From QVMM01 sp047030855 (GTDB lineage Bacteria; Bacteroidota; Bacteroidia; Bacteroidales; Dysgonomonadaceae), in assembly GCA_047030855.1 (NCBI GenBank), contig JBKYIJ010000008.1, positions 434,001 through 498,000 on the forward strand: a stretch of DNA of 64,000 nucleotides. Reading direction: 5' to 3'. The translations under genes and the position numbers were made by a program. The notes under the pieces are model-generated. The model was not told where the DNA came from. It ran no database searches and saw nothing but the letters and a program-made list of their open reading frames with translations. Every line of letters begins with the position of its first letter. Position 1 is the stretch's first letter. Shown here piece after piece: positions 35,253-43,976 of this stretch.

Positions 35253-36631
35253 CTTTCGGGGATATTTGATGTCCTTATTCGCCACTCCTGCGGATATAGG
35301 TTATTCGCACGGTTTCCTATATTTTTCACAAAACCGAGGGGAATGTTTTTATACATTAGAAGTATATATCCCTTAGGCAAAGAATTGTCGAGCGAAAGGG
35401 CTTCTTTTCGCAAATATGAAATTGCCGTTTTCCAGTCGATTGAATAAATCGGGAAAGCTTCTCTATTTAGGATACTGGATAATGCCAAAGACTGATCGGG
35501 GATAAAATCTTTACCTTTCATTTCCCCCAAACGGACACCGAAAGAAACAATATTCAAAGCACGTTCAAGCGATGAATAGTCAGCCGATAAATCTTTATGT
35601 AAGGCATATAAAGCGTTGTTTTTTTGTATGTAATTATATTCTTCCGATTGAACAATCAGGTTTTTATTAAACGATAGAATATTGTCTTTGTTTCTGTTTT
35701 TAACTTTCTCTTTTCTCGCTCTGTCAAACGGTGATAATTCGGAGTATTTTTTTCTTAGTACGGAAAGAAAAAAACCTTCACCTTTGGTTTTATGGGGCAG
35801 AAAACGATAACAATGGTTGTCGCCTTGCAAAGCATTCGTGATATTCCAACTATCGGGAATATTCAATTTAACGGTTTCCACGTCAAATGTATCGCATATC
35901 CATTGTACGTTTTTTTCGTTTTCTTCAAGATTGTATGTACAGGTGCTGTAAATCAGTAAACCGTCTGGTTTCAAAGCGCTCCACACATCTGAGACAATAC
36001 GCTGCTGCCGTTCTTTGCATAACTGTACATTGGATAAAGACCATTCGCTCACGGCTGCCCTGTCTTTGCGAAACATTCCTTCTCCCGAACATGGAGCATC
36101 TATCAGGATTACATCAAAGAAACCGTTTAACTTCCCGATCTCCTTTGGATCATTATTCGTAACGATATTATTGGGATATCCCCATTTCGAAATATTTTCG
36201 GACAGAATATTGGCGCGCGATCTAATCACCTCGTTGGAAACAAGCAAACTGTCCTCAGACAGTAAAGACAATATGTGCGTCGACTTCCCGCCCGGGGCAG
36301 CGCACAAATCGAGTACCCGTACGCTCCGCTCTGCTATTAACTGCCTGAAAACCTGCTCGATGAACATAGACGAGGCTTCCTGAGGATAATAGCAACCGGC
36401 GTGAAACAGCGGGTCGAACGTGAACACTGGACGTTTCCGCAAATAGAAACCGTTATCGCTCCATTGCACTTTTTGCAGATCGGGAAACTTCTTTATTTTC
36501 GACGGATTAAAGCGTATGCTCACAAGTGGATCTTGCTCTATTGCCATAAGAAGGTCATTCGCTTCTTCTCCGAATAAAGCCTCTATTTGCGATACGAAAT
36601 CGGGTGGAAGATTTGTCTCTATATGTTCCAT
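35201..36631 (-). CDS. rRNA cytosine-C5 methyltransferase, RsmF/NOL1-NOP2-Sun family
   Basis: A 476-residue protein. After a short N-terminal RNA-binding part, the SAM-binding core reads VRVLDLCAAPGGKSTHIL (motif I), SNEVIRSRANILSENI (motif II), FDVILIDAPCSGEGMFRK with one active Cys, and IYSTCTYNLEENE with the catalytic Cys. The C-terminal ~180 residues carry a PUA-like region (ILLMYKNIPLGFVKNIGNRANNLYP). Family members make m5C in 16S rRNA (RsmF/YebU) in the cytosol. I do not assign the exact nucleotide. Its 3' end overlaps the polytopic protein gene on the + strand. Confidence 0.9.
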   Translation of the reverse strand: MEHIETNLPPDFVSQIEALFGEEANDLLMAIEQDPLVSIRFNPSKIKKFPDLQKVQWSDNGFYLRKRPVFTFDPLFHAGCYYPQEASSMFIEQVFRQLIAERSVRVLDLCAAPGGKSTHILSLLSEDSLLVSNEVIRSRANILSENISKWGYPNNIVTNNDPKEIGKLNGFFDVILIDAPCSGEGMFRKDRAAVSEWSLSNVQLCKERQQRIVSDVWSALKPDGLLIYSTCTYNLEENEKNVQWICDTFDVETVKLNIPDSWNITNALQGDNHCYRFLPHKTKGEGFFLSVLRKKYSELSPFDRARKEKVKNRNKDNILSFNKNLIVQSEEYNYIQKNNALYALHKDLSADYSSLERALNIVSFGVRLGEMKGKDFIPDQSLALSSILNREAFPIYSIDWKTAISYLRKEALSLDNSLPKGYILLMYKNIPLGFVKNIGNRANNLYPQEWRIRTSNIPESYESVLLSELSDLNSAE

Positions 36632-36749
36632 TGGTACAAAAATAATTCACTTTTCAAGATACTACAACCATAATCAAATAAATTGCAGAGAGTTTCACTA
36701 TAAAAATATAATGTATTATTTTAGCGTTTCCTTATTGAAAGATAACAGG

Positions 36750-38327
36750 ATGGGACAAAATATTCGACAGGCATTTTCAGAAACTTTCATAAATAACAAA
36801 TACAACCTGATATTACTTGGCATTTATGCGTTTGTCTTGTTGTTTTTTTGTTCGGAAATGTCCCCTTTATATCCGATAAATACATGGGCTGATGTCAATA
36901 TATACTTTAACGTAGGCAAATGCATTTTTGAAGGAAGAACTCTTTATACCGAGGCATTCGACCATAAAGGACCTTTGATCTTCTTCATTTACGGAATCGG
37001 CTATCTCATTTCGAACACATCTTTTTTGGGGATGTTTATTATTGAGGTCGTTGCGTGGATTATCATGCTGTACGCGATCTATTATTCTGCAAAACTTTTT
37101 ATTGACAGAAGCCTTGCCTTTATAGTTGCACTCGTGTTTCCGTTGTTCCTGTTTAAATACACGATGTCGGGAGGATCGGCCGAAGAATTCGTATTGGTGT
37201 TTGAGACTGTCAGTTTATACTTTTTCCTCAGGTATTTCAAAGATAAAGAAGCAGCCTGCCATGATCCGCGTTTTATGCTGATACACGGGATAATGAGCAG
37301 TATGGCTTTCTTTATCAAATTAAACCTGATTTTTTTCTGGTTTTTCCCGCTGCTCGGCATATTCATAAATCTGATCTTAACAAAGAAATATCGCAATCTT
37401 ATAACGAATTTACTTGCATATTTGGGTGGCTTCCTTATCATCATGTTGCCTATCTGCCTGTATATGATTATAAACGATTCGCTGGAAAAATCATACTTCA
37501 TTTACATTGTAACCAACAGTAAATACGCGTCGATACCGGAATCGGCAACAGGGATCATAATGCTGTTGTTAAACCGTATTTATATTTTCTTCAGAAGCGA
37601 TGTTCTGGGATCCGTTTCGATCTGTCTGGGCATATTCTATTTCCCTGTAAAATTTATAAAAAACAGGATAGGCAGACTTTCTTTTATTTTATGCGGAATA
37701 TCCGTTTTTGTTATTGTTTCTTTTACGCGTTCGTTTTTTGGATATTATAACCTTCCGTTCTATGTATTCAATACACTCGGATGGATTGCGGTATTGCACT
37801 ATCTTCAGCAATTCGCCTCCGTTACGAATTGGAAAAAGGCGACAACCGTTCTGTTTTTTATTGCTGTCCTCTTCGGAATCAACGAAAAGAAATTCTTCGA
37901 CATTGGCGGGGAAGTCTTTTTTAATAAGAAAAAGGCAACAGGACTTATTTTTCAGTTCGGTGAAGAAATAAATAAAGAACAAAATCCTACGCTTCTTAAT
38001 CTGGGTTTCGGATACGGAAACGGCGTTTTTACGTTTTGTGATATAAAACCGAACGTAACGTATTTCATCACGCCGAACCTTCCTCATTACCTGTATCCTG
38101 AAATGAGAGACGAGCAAACAAATTATATTAAAAATAAATCTGTCGATTTTGTTATCCTGACTAATGTCACTCAGAATTACGAATATTTTGATTCTCTCTC
38201 TGTTTTCAAAAATAATTACATGCCGATAGATACATTCGTCGATTATTCGGATGTCAATAAAATACCGCCGCCAGCAACTTTAGAACAGGCTTTCCCTGTT
38301 TATTACCTATTTAAAAGAAAAGACTGA
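36750..38327 (+). CDS. Polytopic membrane protein, ArnT/PMT-like GT-C candidate
   Basis: About 525 residues from ATG 36750 (preceded by AGG); an in-frame ATG at 36711 is an alternative. About 11 membrane helices. The first extracytoplasmic loop has NTWADVNIYFNVGKCIFEG with an acidic Asp after helix 1 and EAFDHKGPLIFFIYGIGYL, the pattern of family 39/ArnT-like glycosyltransferases in which the loop Asp is catalytic. The C-terminal ~130 residues are soluble and likely periplasmic (FITPNLPHYLYPE). Substrate unknown. The next gene starts right after the stop (TGAATG). Confidence 0.75.
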   Translation: MGQNIRQAFSETFINNKYNLILLGIYAFVLLFFCSEMSPLYPINTWADVNIYFNVGKCIFEGRTLYTEAFDHKGPLIFFIYGIGYLISNTSFLGMFIIEVVAWIIMLYAIYYSAKLFIDRSLAFIVALVFPLFLFKYTMSGGSAEEFVLVFETVSLYFFLRYFKDKEAACHDPRFMLIHGIMSSMAFFIKLNLIFFWFFPLLGIFINLILTKKYRNLITNLLAYLGGFLIIMLPICLYMIINDSLEKSYFIYIVTNSKYASIPESATGIIMLLLNRIYIFFRSDVLGSVSICLGIFYFPVKFIKNRIGRLSFILCGISVFVIVSFTRSFFGYYNLPFYVFNTLGWIAVLHYLQQFASVTNWKKATTVLFFIAVLFGINEKKFFDIGGEVFFNKKKATGLIFQFGEEINKEQNPTLLNLGFGYGNGVFTFCDIKPNVTYFITPNLPHYLYPEMRDEQTNYIKNKSVDFVILTNVTQNYEYFDSLSVFKNNYMPIDTFVDYSDVNKIPPPATLEQAFPVYYLFKRKD

Positions 38328-39032
38328 ATGCAACCCGCTTTATATTTAATACCCGTAACGCTCGGTGAAACAGAGATAAATAAAGTATTACCGAGTTATA
38401 ATAAAGATATTATCGTACAGATAAAATACTTCATTGTCGAGAATATCCGTTCGGCTCGCAGGTTCTTAAAAAAAACCGAGCCTTCCATAAATATTGACGA
38501 TCTGACTTTTTTTGAGTTAAATAAACATACCGATTTAAAGGAAATAGAAAAATATCTCGATCCATTAACAAAAGACGAAAGCATAGGGCTTATTTCGGAA
38601 GCAGGTTGCCCGGCAATAGCCGATCCGGGCGCCGATATTGTTGCCATAGCCCAGAAGAAAAACCTTAAAGTAGTTCCGCTGGTAGGTCCGTCGTCTATTC
38701 TGCTGGCACTGATGGCATCGGGTTTTAACGGACAAAGTTTTGCTTTTCACGGTTACCTGCCAATAGAAAGTGACAAACGCAGTAAAGCTTTAAAAAATAT
38801 TGAACAAAGAATTTTTTCGGAAAATCAGACGCAAATATTTATTGAGACTCCTTACCGGAATAAAAAAATAGTAGAAGACATTATTCAGAATTGCCGACCG
38901 GCTACCAAATTATGTATTGCAGCGAATATTACATGCGATGACGAATACATTAAAACGCTTCCCGTAAAAGAATGGAAAGAGAGGATACCCGACATGGAGA
39001 AAAAGCCGTGCATTTTCCTGCTATTTACATAA
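38328..39032 (+). CDS. SAM-dependent methyltransferase, RsmI/tetrapyrrole methylase family
   Basis: A 234-residue protein. The fold is shown by LYLIPVTLGETEINKVLP, YFIVENIRSARRFLKK, the glycine-rich ISEAGCPAIADPGADIVAIA loop and VPLVGPSSILLALMASGFNGQSFAFHGYLP. RsmI 2'-O-methylates C1402 of 16S rRNA with the related core, but this is a shorter version lacking the C-terminal helical domain, as in a second Bacteroidota paralogue of RsmI. It begins immediately after the preceding stop codon. An intact A8 run (38468-38475) is in frame here, unlike the broken runs elsewhere. Exact target unknown. Confidence 0.85.
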   Translation: MQPALYLIPVTLGETEINKVLPSYNKDIIVQIKYFIVENIRSARRFLKKTEPSINIDDLTFFELNKHTDLKEIEKYLDPLTKDESIGLISEAGCPAIADPGADIVAIAQKKNLKVVPLVGPSSILLALMASGFNGQSFAFHGYLPIESDKRSKALKNIEQRIFSENQTQIFIETPYRNKKIVEDIIQNCRPATKLCIAANITCDDEYIKTLPVKEWKERIPDMEKKPCIFLLFT

Positions 39033-39092
39033 AAATAAACATAATAAATGTTGATAATAACAAGAAAAATATACTGAATATATATTTTTTAT

Positions 39093-39100
39093 TACATTTG
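39093..39100 (+). promoter_or_regulatory. Promoter -7 box (TACATTTG) for the first T9SS type A cargo gene
   Basis: TACATTTG matches TAnnTTTG; the 5' leader to ATG 39178 would be about 70 bases. Confidence 0.6.
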
Positions 39101-39177
39101 TCTGCCCCCTAATCTTAATTGTAAAATTACGGTAATCATATAACAACTTTTTTGATTATACATTATATCTGCGCATT

Positions 39178-41670
39178 ATGATAAAAACAGTCATTGTTTT
39201 TATAGGGTTGTTTTTAGTTTCTGCTTCGGTATTCTCGCAAAACGTTATTAAGAAAGCGGAAACTAAATTTAATTTTTTGAATGATAAAAGCACGATAAGC
39301 TATAATTTACTTCCTGAACAAACCGTTTCTACAATAAAAAAAATTGAGAAATCATTAACTCCCCAAAACAGGCAATCACAAACCATTGAATTGCCTTTTG
39401 AAGAAAAATTCTCATCAGAAGACCAAATCTTACAGAATTGGACTATTATAGATTTAAACAACGACGGATTTACTTGGACATACAATTCAGCCAAAGGTCC
39501 TGACGGGAAAGACGGAATTCTTACATACCATCAAAACTACATTAACGATGCGGATGATTATCTGCTAAGTAATCCTATCGCTTTGAAAACAGGGAACAAT
39601 TATTTAACCTTCTGTTATTCCGCCGAAAGCGTGTATTATCCGGAGGCTCTTGAAGTATGGATTGGAACAGAACCCGACACTAAAAAAATGACGCTTTTGA
39701 TTGACCTTCCGTCAATAAACAATACAGGTTGGATAATGAATGTAACCAACTTTAAAGTGAAATCGGACGGTAACTATTATTTTGCATTCCGCACAAAGTC
39801 AAAGAAAGGAATGCTAAACCTGAATATTGATGACATAATTATTAATCGCGGCGAATACGAAGAAATGCCGGATTTATATGTGATGGATATTATACTGTCC
39901 CCGTCCGGTTGTTATTTTCCCGATACAACTCCGATTGGGGTTGTTGTAACAAACGGAGGGAGCAAGCCTATATTTGAATTTAACCTGTCCTATAAGGTAA
40001 ATGACAACCTTCCTGTATCTCAAACGTTTGATCGTTTATTAGATATAAAACAAGCAGACACGATATATTTCGATAACAAAGCGAATCTGTCCGCTATCGG
40101 AATTTATGAAATAAGCGTAACGGGATACACCGTTGATGACGTCAACGTGAATAACGACAGCATATCCAGCATTATTGAACACTCCCTTCCCGTAACTCTC
40201 CCTTTCACCAGTTCTTTTACGGATGATAATGATGTATATAACTGGTTCCCGTCAATACCTAAAGGATGGATATGCAATACTGATTACGGATATTACACAG
40301 CGCAAAAAGAAAATATCCCGTTGCTATCGAAATGCATATCACTGACACCGGGAACATATCGAATGAAATATTCATATACAGCAGGATTCAATTTCTTAGG
40401 AATCAAACTCCCTGACGACTATTACATATCTTACGGAAGAAAAAACACAGATATTGCATCATGGAAAATATTAAAAGAATACACCGAAGCATATACAAAC
40501 TTTGAGGCAACAGATGAAATAACATTTACCGTAAATGAACCTGACGATTATGTGTTTGCCATAATTCCCAAGCATCTGGCTGCTTTACGCATCAAATCAA
40601 TTGATGTTTTCGTGCCGTCGGAACATAGCGTCAGAATCAATGATCTCAAAATAGATATTCCCCGCTTAATGCCCGTTAACCAGACAAATAATATTTTTAA
40701 ATTAAACGCAGAAGTTCAAAATAACGGGCTGAATGCCGAAGAAAATGTAAAAGTACGTTTTAAGAAAAATGATGTCGTATTTGACAGTTATGACAATATA
40801 ATACTGACCTCTGACGAAATAAAAACTTTCGGAACAAGTATAGATCTAAAAAATGAAAAAGTCGATAATATTATAAAATTATCTGCCGAGGTTTCTATCG
40901 GTACAGAAGAATCTCTTCCCGATAATTACATTGAAAAGTCGATACAAATAACCGATACCGTATTCGCATGGGATAACGCTGTTGATTTTAACGTCGAAGG
41001 AATCGGCGGTGAAGAATTTCTAAGATTCGGAACGATATTCGACATCAGATCAAAAGCTATATTATCTTCAGTGACAATAGCTTTTGCAAAAGGCGAAGAC
41101 CAGAATTTTTTATTTTCGGTTTATAAAATCGGACAAGATCTTTCCATACAAGGAAACCCGATTATAAAACAAGAGTTTGCAAGGGGAACAGGCGAAAAAC
41201 CCAAAACATTCAAGTTCCCTGACGTAATCTTAGAACCCTGCACTTATTATTTTGAAATACAACAACTTACTCCTACCAATATCGGATTACTGACGGACTG
41301 GGACGAAGCTGGTTTTATTGCTTTAATAGATGCTGACGGAAAAATTATTTTAGACCACTCATCCGGTTATGCCCATATCCGTCCTAATGTCAAACAATAT
41401 GAACCATTATCAATACACAACCACAACAATATTAACAAATTAAATATATATTACGATCAGAATACAAAAAAGTTATTCATAAAATCAAAAGGCAAACCAA
41501 TAATCAATATTGCGATAAGAAACACGGAGGGTAAACTGATTTATCATGAGAATATTTTGCCGACAGACAGTCATGAAACCGATTGTTCAGAATTAATGAG
41601 AGGATTATATATCTTAACTATCCGAACCGAAAACGATATTCAGAATATTAAAATTCTAATTAAGGAATAA
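39178..41670 (+). CDS. Large secreted protein with T9SS type A sorting domain, choice-of-anchor J-like
   Basis: An 830-residue protein with a signal peptide (IKTVIVFIGLFLVSASVFSQ). Residues ~65-215 look like a cleaved-adhesin/choice-of-anchor J jelly-roll (LPFEEKF, NWTIIDLNNDGFTW, YLLSNPIALKTGNNYLTF, NYYFAFRTKSKKGMLNLNID); a second related unit occupies about 340-480 (LPFTSSFTDDNDVYNWFPSI), and CARDB-like Ig units (YKVNDNLPV, VRFKKNDVVF) lie between and after. The last ~75 residues form a type A sorting domain (INIAIRNTEGKLIYHENIL, LMRGLYILTIRTE, IKILI). It should be exported by T9SS and attached to or released from the surface. Ligand unknown. Confidence 0.87.
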   Translation: MIKTVIVFIGLFLVSASVFSQNVIKKAETKFNFLNDKSTISYNLLPEQTVSTIKKIEKSLTPQNRQSQTIELPFEEKFSSEDQILQNWTIIDLNNDGFTWTYNSAKGPDGKDGILTYHQNYINDADDYLLSNPIALKTGNNYLTFCYSAESVYYPEALEVWIGTEPDTKKMTLLIDLPSINNTGWIMNVTNFKVKSDGNYYFAFRTKSKKGMLNLNIDDIIINRGEYEEMPDLYVMDIILSPSGCYFPDTTPIGVVVTNGGSKPIFEFNLSYKVNDNLPVSQTFDRLLDIKQADTIYFDNKANLSAIGIYEISVTGYTVDDVNVNNDSISSIIEHSLPVTLPFTSSFTDDNDVYNWFPSIPKGWICNTDYGYYTAQKENIPLLSKCISLTPGTYRMKYSYTAGFNFLGIKLPDDYYISYGRKNTDIASWKILKEYTEAYTNFEATDEITFTVNEPDDYVFAIIPKHLAALRIKSIDVFVPSEHSVRINDLKIDIPRLMPVNQTNNIFKLNAEVQNNGLNAEENVKVRFKKNDVVFDSYDNIILTSDEIKTFGTSIDLKNEKVDNIIKLSAEVSIGTEESLPDNYIEKSIQITDTVFAWDNAVDFNVEGIGGEEFLRFGTIFDIRSKAILSSVTIAFAKGEDQNFLFSVYKIGQDLSIQGNPIIKQEFARGTGEKPKTFKFPDVILEPCTYYFEIQQLTPTNIGLLTDWDEAGFIALIDADGKIILDHSSGYAHIRPNVKQYEPLSIHNHNNINKLNIYYDQNTKKLFIKSKGKPIINIAIRNTEGKLIYHENILPTDSHETDCSELMRGLYILTIRTENDIQNIKILIKE

Positions 41671-41711
41671 TAAACGACCAATTAAATCATTATTAATTTA
41701 TCTTATAAAAA

Positions 41712-41745
41712 AACAGGGTACTTTCACAAGCACCCTGTTCTATAT
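41712..41745 (+). terminator. Terminator after the T9SS type A cargo gene
   Basis: AACAGGGT (41712-41719) pairs with ACCCTGTT (41732-41739); the following bases are only weakly T-rich, but a second T-run hairpin lies just downstream. Confidence 0.65.
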
Positions 41746-41831
41746 GAGAGAGGGAATAATAAACCAGTGTCGAAAAAAGGAATATCTAATACTATTGAAA
41801 TATTAGACATTTAAGAACCTCTCTCTTTTTT
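41746..41831 (+). ncRNA. Structured element with nested stems and T-run; candidate small RNA or second terminator
   Basis: An outer stem GAGAGAGG (41746-41753) / CCTCTCTC (41818-41825) encloses an inner stem TCTAATA (41785-41791) / TATTAGA (41801-41807), followed by T6. No coding frame is evident. It could be a tandem terminator or an ~86-base RNA processed from the upstream transcript. No promoter of its own is visible. Confidence 0.35.
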
Positions 41832-41950
41832 CTCTATTGTGTCTTAAGAACACAAATTTATAATGAATAAATGTTTAATGCAACAAAAAAATAAATAACT
41901 TATCGAAAAAAAACAAAACAAAAGTCATCTTTCGACTGACAATCAATCTA

Positions 41951-42482
41951 TTACCTTAAAGATTTAAACATAGAATCGATCATAGGATAATATGCATCTT
42001 TTGCTTTGTCATCATAAGTAAGAATTGCCGTAACGATTTGTCCGTTCGATATAACCGTTTTTTGATAAAAAATAATTTTATTTTTATATCCCATCAATAC
42101 ATAGTTAGTCGAATTAAACGCATTGTAAGTAACTTCCCTGTTACTTGACAACTTAAGATCTTCGTCATAAGCTTTTTTCAAATCCGTCCCGGACGTAATA
42201 GTTGAATTCAGATTACCTCTGTGAATTGCAAGCTGTCCTAATGTATCGGCACCTATCAGAATAACTCCTTCATCTGTTTCCGAACCTTCCATTACCGTAA
42301 AAGCACCTTCAGGGAATTTGATGCAAAAACCATACTTCTCATTACAATATTCTCCGGGAACGACTTTTTTTTGTAACAGAAGTCGAATCCGCACTGTCAT
42401 TGGCTTCAGCTTTAGATTTTGGGCCACAGGCAGACAAAGCAACAAAAAACAATAGAATCAGGATATAGAATGTATTTTTCAT
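41951..42482 (-). CDS. Small lipoprotein, function unknown, one frameshift
   Basis: ATG 42482 opens a clear lipoprotein signal peptide (MKNTFYILILLFFVALSAC) followed by GPKSKAEANDSADSTSV, then the frame breaks. Removing one base of the T8 run at 42365-42372 gives TKKVVPGEYCNEKYGFCIKF and continues to the stop at 41951, about 176 residues. The mature part has FCIKFPEGAFTVMEG, RTE-free beta segments such as GVILIGADTLGQLAIHRG, and a terminal AYYPMIDSMFKSLR, resembling small lipoproteins that present a PsbP/DUF1795-like beta sheet. Not confidently assigned to a family. It lies downstream of gapA with its own region. Confidence 0.65.
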
Positions 42483-42576
42483 AATTCAAAAAAAGAAATT
42501 ATTTTTTTATATGCAGTAAAGATATATAAAACATAGATTACTTACAAAAAAACCTATCGAACTCAAATAATAAAAT

Positions 42577-42611
42577 AAAAAAAAAGAGTCATTCCATATG
42601 GAATGACTCTT
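42577..42611 (-). terminator. Intrinsic terminator of gapA
   Basis: A perfect palindrome AAGAGTCATTCCAT/ATGGAATGACTCTT (42584-42611) is followed on the minus strand by a long T tract (42575-42583). Confidence 0.9.
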
Positions 42612-42633
42612 AGATTTATAAAAGACAAATTTA

Positions 42634-43638
42634 TTATCCGTTTATTTTTGCCATGCTTGCAATCAAATCAAGCATTTTAACAGAGAATCCCCATTCATTG
42701 TCATACCAGCTAACAACTTTAACGAATGTTGGGCTTAATTGAATACCCGCCTTTTCGTCAAAGATCGAAGTATGAGGATCTCCCAAGAAATCAGAAGAAA
42801 CAACTTCTTCATTTGTGTAACCAAGAATACCTTTCAATTCACCTTCAGATGCATCTTTCATTGCTTTACAAATGTCAGCATAAGTAACTTCTTTTGCAAA
42901 ACGCACTGTCAAGTCTACTACCGAAACATCTAAAGTAGGTACGCGGAATGACATACCTGTCAATTTACCGTTCAATTCGGGAATAACTTTACCTACAGCT
43001 TTTGCAGCACCTGTAGAAGACGGGATAATATTACCTGAAGCAGCGCGTCCGCCTCTCCAGTCTTTCATTGAAGGACCGTCTACTGTTTTTTGAGTAGCTG
43101 TTGTAGAGTGTATTGTGGTCATCAAACCTTCAACAATACCGAATTTATCGTTAAGAACTTTAGCGATAGGAGCCAAACAGTTTGTAGTACAAGACGCGTT
43201 AGATACAAATTGTGTACCTTTTACATATTTAGTATTGTTCACACCGCATACGAACATCGGAGTATCGTCTTTTGAAGGTCCTGACATTACAACATATTTA
43301 GCACCGGCTGTAATGTGTCCCTGAGCTTTTTCCTTAGTAAGGAACAATCCTGTTGATTCAACAACATATTCAGCACCTACTTCGTTCCATTTCAGGTTGG
43401 CAGGATCTTTTTCTGCTGTCACACGGATTGCGTTTCCGTCCACAACAAGTTTTCCGTCTTTTACTTCAACAGTACCTTTAAATTTTCCGTGCATTGTATC
43501 ATACTTCAGCATGTACGCCATATATTCAACATCAATAAGGTCATTGATGCCGACAATTTGAATATCTTTTCTTCCTTGAGCTGCACGGAATACAAGGCGT
43601 CCGATACGGCCAAAACCATTAATACCTACTTTAATCAT
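42634..43638 (-). CDS. gapA: Glyceraldehyde-3-phosphate dehydrogenase
   Basis: A 334-residue glycolytic enzyme. The NAD-binding part reads MIKVGINGFGRIGRLVFRAA with Asp33 (GINDL), which favours NAD over NADP; the catalytic Cys150 is in SNASCTTNCLAP, followed by the TTIHSTTATQKTVDGPSMKDWRGGR phosphate-site region (written here in parts: TTIHSTTATQ and WRGGR), GAAKAVGKVIPELNGKL and WYDNEWGFS. It acts in the cytosol as a tetramer. It is transcribed alone, with a promoter about 150 bases upstream and a strong terminator. Confidence 0.97.
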   Translation of the reverse strand: MIKVGINGFGRIGRLVFRAAQGRKDIQIVGINDLIDVEYMAYMLKYDTMHGKFKGTVEVKDGKLVVDGNAIRVTAEKDPANLKWNEVGAEYVVESTGLFLTKEKAQGHITAGAKYVVMSGPSKDDTPMFVCGVNNTKYVKGTQFVSNASCTTNCLAPIAKVLNDKFGIVEGLMTTIHSTTATQKTVDGPSMKDWRGGRAASGNIIPSSTGAAKAVGKVIPELNGKLTGMSFRVPTLDVSVVDLTVRFAKEVTYADICKAMKDASEGELKGILGYTNEEVVSSDFLGDPHTSIFDEKAGIQLSPTFVKVVSWYDNEWGFSVKMLDLIASMAKING

Positions 43639-43976
43639 TTTCTTAAAAATTTATAGTTAAAAATTCAATCTTTTTACTCTCGATAGTCTATAAAAGAAAC
43701 ACTTTTCATATACCTTTTGTTTCTGTCTTAAAGAAATTTACAAGTTATTAAACAACAATTACATTTCTTATTTCAAAAGGCACACAAAAGTAACAAAAAC
43801 TTTTTGTTTCTACTAATATTTTTGCCGCAATTTTAACACTTTCAACCGCTCTTTACAACAACAATATAAAAGTGATTATTCGAGATTACAAATCCGTAAT
43901 ATTTAGTAGTCGCAATAAAAAACAAGGGTAATACCCGAAAGTATAACCCTTGCTTAAAAAATATTTTAACCTAAAA
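43639..43976 (-). promoter_or_regulatory. Intergenic region: gapA promoter and terminator of the upstream cargo gene
   Basis: This 338-base gap has no gene. CAAAAGTA at 43785-43792 reads TACTTTTG on the minus strand, the gapA -7 box, leaving a long leader of about 140 bases to ATG 43638. Nearer the upstream gene, arms AACAAGGGT (43921-43929) and ACCCTTG (43946-43952) form a hairpin followed on the minus strand by a T tract, ending the T9SS cargo transcript. I see no riboswitch-like fold in the leader. Confidence 0.55.

Noticed and set aside
37082..37501. 139-residue minus-strand open frame inside the ArnT-like gene
   Set aside because: It is the antisense shadow of a membrane protein, rich in Lys, Arg and Ser, with no recognisable domain.
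41671..41950. tRNA gene in the structured gap after the T9SS cargo gene
   Set aside because: There is no cloverleaf, TTCGA arm or CCA-type end; the stems fit a terminator-like element instead.
43639..43784. Riboswitch in the long gapA leader
   Set aside because: No conserved motif or stable fold could be recognised by eye.
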